A stretch of 64,000 nt of DNA from Bacteroidales bacterium. GTDB taxonomy: Bacteria; Bacteroidota; Bacteroidia; Bacteroidales; UBA1402. The stretch lies in assembly GCA_017464285.1 (NCBI GenBank), contig JAFUDT010000003.1, forward strand, positions 248,001 to 312,000. The letters run 5' to 3'. A model generated the notes under the pieces. That model did not search any database, was not told the origin of the DNA, and saw only the letters and a list, made by a program, of their open reading frames with translations. Below, in pieces: positions 61,778 through 64,000 of the stretch (positions are counted from its first letter, which is position 1; the number at the start of each line of letters is the position of its first letter). A program made the translations under genes and the position numbers.

Positions 61778-62479
61778 TTATTCGTGACGCGGATCGATTT
61801 TCTTGACAGCACCCTGTTCCTCGGTGACGCGGCCGTAGGTGCCGGTGACTTTCTTCAGGGCTTCGTTGGCGTCGGTACCCTTCTTGATCTCCTCCATGAA
61901 CTTGCCCATGTGGACGAATTCATAGCCACAGATCTGATCGTCTTTGTCGAGATAGATGTGCTTGATGTAGCCTTCGGCCATCTCCAGGTAGCGCGGGCCC
62001 TTGGCCAGCGTGCTGTAGATGGTGCCTACCTGGCTGCGCAGTCCCTTGCCCAGGTCTTCCAGGCCGGCGCCGATGGTCAGGCCGCCTTCCGAGAAAGCCG
62101 ACTGGGTACGGCCATAGACAATCTGCAGGAACAGTTCGCGCATGGCGGTGTTGATGGCATCGCAGACCAGGTCGGTGTTGAGGGCTTCGAGCAGGGTCTT
62201 GCCGATGAGGATTTCGCCGGCCATGGCAGCCGAGTGGGTCATGCCCGAGCAGCCGATAGTTTCGACCAGAGCTTCCTGGATGATACCGTCCTTCACGTTC
62301 AGGGACAGCTTGCAGGCTCCCTGCTGGGGAGCGCACCAGCCGATACCGTGCGTGAAGCCCGATATGTCTTCAATCTTTTTGGCCTTGACCCATTTGCCCT
62401 CTTCGGGAATGGGAGCCGGTCCGTGTTTCGGACCTTTCTGTACGCAACACATCTGTTGCACTTCGTGTGTATAAACCAT
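61778..62479 (-). CDS. Iron-sulfur cluster assembly scaffold-like protein (NifU/IscU N-terminal homologue)
   Basis: The 233-residue product is a distant IscU/NifU-type scaffold that normally partners GGGtGRT proteins. The N-terminus has a paired-cysteine element (MCCVQKG), then GIGWCAPQQGACKLSL, ETIGCSGMTHSAAMAGEIL, and LVCDAINTAMREL. The latter two resemble the IscU positions that hold cluster Cys ligands. A C-terminal segment of about 60 residues (from YIKHIYLDKDDQ) has no IscU counterpart. It probably assembles or transfers clusters; the client is unknown and may be the adjacent GGGtGRT protein. Confidence 0.88.
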   Translation of the reverse strand: MVYTHEVQQMCCVQKGPKHGPAPIPEEGKWVKAKKIEDISGFTHGIGWCAPQQGACKLSLNVKDGIIQEALVETIGCSGMTHSAAMAGEILIGKTLLEALNTDLVCDAINTAMRELFLQIVYGRTQSAFSEGGLTIGAGLEDLGKGLRSQVGTIYSTLAKGPRYLEMAEGYIKHIYLDKDDQICGYEFVHMGKFMEEIKKGTDANEALKKVTGTYGRVTEEQGAVKKIDPRHE

Positions 62480-62553
62480 TTTAAACTGATTATGAATGAA
62501 ACAAATAAATCCTCATGAAACAGGAGAAGCCGATAGGTCGGTTTTCTAAACGG

Positions 62554-62561
62554 CAAAGGTA
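62554..62561 (-). promoter_or_regulatory. -7 element for the scaffold-GGGtGRT operon
   Basis: TACCTTTG on the minus strand fits TAnnTTTG, giving a leader of about 70 bases. No TTTG was found at the -33 position. Confidence 0.58.
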
Positions 62562-62647
62562 GGGATAAAAAAGCATAAAATAAATATGCTCCCGGAAAAA
62601 GCCGAAAAAAAGCACAGAGAGCACTTCCGCGGAACGGAGAAAGTCCC

Positions 62648-62655
62648 TAACTTTG
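62648..62655 (+). promoter_or_regulatory. -7 element for phosphotransferase-fold gene
   Basis: TAACTTTG fits TAnnTTTG 49 bases before the ATG at 62705. The 225-base divergent gap holds this box and the opposite one at 62554-62561. Confidence 0.58.
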
Positions 62656-62704
62656 CCAGTGCAGGGATATTGAACCCAAAATATTGATAATCAGTTATAA
62701 AGTC

Positions 62705-63583
62705 ATGATGGATAATTACGAAAGAATTTCCCTTGACGATTATGTCCAGAGTGGAGAAGGCGGAACAGCCCTCTCTTACAACAGCAAAGACGGCAAGACG
62801 CTGGCCAAGCTCTTCATGAAAGGCTACGGGGCGGAAACCGCAGAACGTGAGTTCAGGACCTCTCAGGCGGTTTATCGCCTGGGCATCCCTTCCCCCAGGC
62901 CCGTCCGGCTGGTTACCGACGGCGAGCGTTACGGCGGCGAGTACGAACTGATTCCCGGCAAAAGGTCCTATGCGAGGATTATTTCCGAGGAGCCGGAGCA
63001 GTTGGAGCCTCTGTCCTTGAAATTTGCCGCGCTGGCCAAAGAACTGCATGCCACCCCGGCCGATACGTCGGTCTTTCCGGAAATGAACGCCTCTGTACGC
63101 TTCTGGATGGAGAAGTCGGAGAATATATCCGAACCACTTCGGGCCAGGTTGCTGTCGGCGCTGGACAGTATTCCCTCACCCGCCTGCAGCCTGCACGGAG
63201 ACCTGCACATCGGCAACATCATCAGCGACGGCCGGCGAGACCTGTGGATAGATCTGGGCGATTTCGCCTACGGTTGCCCCGAGTGGGACTTCTCCATGAT
63301 TTTCTTCGTGGCCAACTATATGACACAAGACAGAACACAGCAGCTCTTCCATCTGGATCCTGCCGTGCTCCGCACCCACTGGAGCCTGCTGGTCAAGGCC
63401 TATTACGGCTTCCGGGACGATGAGCAGCTGCACGGCTACGAACGGAACCTGCTCAAATTCGTTGCCCTCAAGCTCTACTATAATTTCTGCAAGCGCCATG
63501 ACGGCAAGGGCAGTCCATCCCCGCAGTTGGAGGGTCTGGCCGGGGCCTTTTTGGACGGTGTGGCACCGCGTTTTCAAGTCTAA
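62705..63583 (+). CDS. Aminoglycoside-phosphotransferase-fold kinase-like protein
   Basis: The 292-residue protein has the APH/choline kinase fold. A glycine-rich N-lobe start (SGEGGTALSYNS) and LAKLFMKG (candidate ATP-binding Lys) are followed by AEREFRTSQAVYRLGIPSPRPVRLV. The catalytic loop is LHGDLHIGNI (Asp and Asn) and the metal-binding Asp is in LWIDLGDFAYG. The natural substrate is not known; members of this fold phosphorylate sugars, choline or antibiotics, and no resistance role can be read from the sequence. A related gene starts 95 bases later on the same strand. Confidence 0.85.
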   Translation: MMDNYERISLDDYVQSGEGGTALSYNSKDGKTLAKLFMKGYGAETAEREFRTSQAVYRLGIPSPRPVRLVTDGERYGGEYELIPGKRSYARIISEEPEQLEPLSLKFAALAKELHATPADTSVFPEMNASVRFWMEKSENISEPLRARLLSALDSIPSPACSLHGDLHIGNIISDGRRDLWIDLGDFAYGCPEWDFSMIFFVANYMTQDRTQQLFHLDPAVLRTHWSLLVKAYYGFRDDEQLHGYERNLLKFVALKLYYNFCKRHDGKGSPSPQLEGLAGAFLDGVAPRFQV

Positions 63584-63677
63584 GTCGCCGACATCGTCGG
63601 CAGTCCGCAAAAGTCTTCCGTCCCGCCCATGCCGGCAGGATACGGCCGACCGGACAACATTCACTAAACAACAGCCA

Positions 63678-64000
63678 ATGGTAGAAGATTATCCCACAGT
63701 CGACCTCACTTCCTGGACAAAGACAGGCGAAGGAGGCAACGGCAGCACCTACGAGAACCCGGCCGAGCCGGATGTGCTGCTGAAACTCAATAACAGCCGC
63801 TCCAACGACCTAAGGACAGTTCGCCGGGAATACGATCTTTCCCGGGCTGTGGCCGCTCTGGGGCTCCCCACGCCGGCCATGCACCGGATTGTCCGGGTGG
63901 GCGAGGCCTACGCCGTGGTTGCCGAACGCATCAAGGAGAAGAAGTCGGTCTTCCGTATCTGCCACGATGAGCCGCAGCGCATAGAAGAGATGGCCGCCCT
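63678..64000 (+). CDS. Second phosphotransferase-fold gene (3' truncated by window)
   Basis: This open frame runs from the ATG at 63678 to the window edge without a stop, giving 107 residues. It begins VEDYPTVDLTSWTKTGEGG and continues with LLKLNNSRSN and YDLSRAVAALGLPTPAMHRIV, aligning with the N-lobe of the previous gene (glycine-rich TGEGG loop, LLKLN in place of LAKLF, and GLPTPAMHRIV in place of GIPSPRPVRLV). It is therefore a diverged paralogue. The catalytic HGD segment lies beyond the window. More copies could follow. Confidence 0.8.
   Translation, partial: MVEDYPTVDLTSWTKTGEGGNGSTYENPAEPDVLLKLNNSRSNDLRTVRREYDLSRAVAALGLPTPAMHRIVRVGEAYAVVAERIKEKKSVFRICHDEPQRIEEMAA

Noticed and set aside
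60845..62518. 557-codon plus-strand frame over the GGGtGRT and scaffold genes
   Set aside because: Both minus-strand proteins are well supported and share a terminator and a promoter element; the plus frame is a shadow of both.

Overview
The window looks like chromosomal DNA from a Bacteroidota bacterium, most likely an anaerobic gut-type member of the order Bacteroidales, with a fairly GC-rich composition by eye. The evidence is a SusD-type lipoprotein, TonB-dependent outer-membrane uptake, a streptopain-type C10 peptidase, the type IX secretion (T9SS) genes porX and porW, menaquinone genes, class I fumarase, a rubrerythrin, and many promoters of the Bacteroidota form TTTG-N20-TAnnTTTG. The species cannot be named from this sequence. 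No insertion sequence, prophage, CRISPR array or rRNA operon was seen. There is one tRNA (Ala, GGC).

Layout. 1-8.3 kb is an envelope and secreted-protein region: the end of a susD-like gene, a surface lipoprotein, a C10 peptidase, an OmpA-type porin, an M6 metallopeptidase and a small lipoprotein. 8.3-14 kb is housekeeping: PBP4-type peptidase, coiled-coil protein, rsmI, hflX and fumarase. 14-17.5 kb is an AraC regulator, TonB receptor and calycin-like lipoprotein unit. 17.5-23 kb is a leftward block, psd-pssA-RHH protein-tadA-yraN-birA and pyrH-frr-rsgA, in which pyrH carries a one-base frameshift. 23-30.9 kb holds dnaE, trxA, porX, tsaE, menA and menG.

30.9-34 kb holds an esterase, a GH28 pectinase, pgeF and tRNA-Ala. 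34-39.4 kb is a rightward run ruvC-aroA-small membrane protein-porW. 39.4-44.2 kb holds a rubrerythrin, gdhA, GH43 and a thioredoxin-fold lipoprotein. 44.3-49.7 kb holds secA, an alkaline-phosphatase-fold protein with a degenerate metal site, and a deoxyribosyltransferase-like protein. 49.8-58.4 kb carries transporters (AspT/YidE-like, CPA-type and IT-superfamily antiporters, a DMT exporter) with a DUF4105 protein, an L-rhamnose mutarotase and threonine aldolase. 58.4-62.5 kb has a multidomain PL1 pectate lyase and a two-gene GGGtGRT/iron-sulfur-scaffold module. The window ends in two tandem phosphotransferase-fold genes, the second cut by the edge.

How the genes fit together. PL1, GH28, GH43, the esterase and the rhamnose mutarotase point to breakdown of pectin and rhamnogalacturonan, although they are dispersed rather than in one PUL. 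PorX and PorW show that T9SS is probably active, and two secreted enzymes (C10 peptidase and pectate lyase) end in tails resembling T9SS sorting domains. Intergenic gaps are short; none exceeds about 230 bases, and the longer ones hold the promoters and terminators listed.
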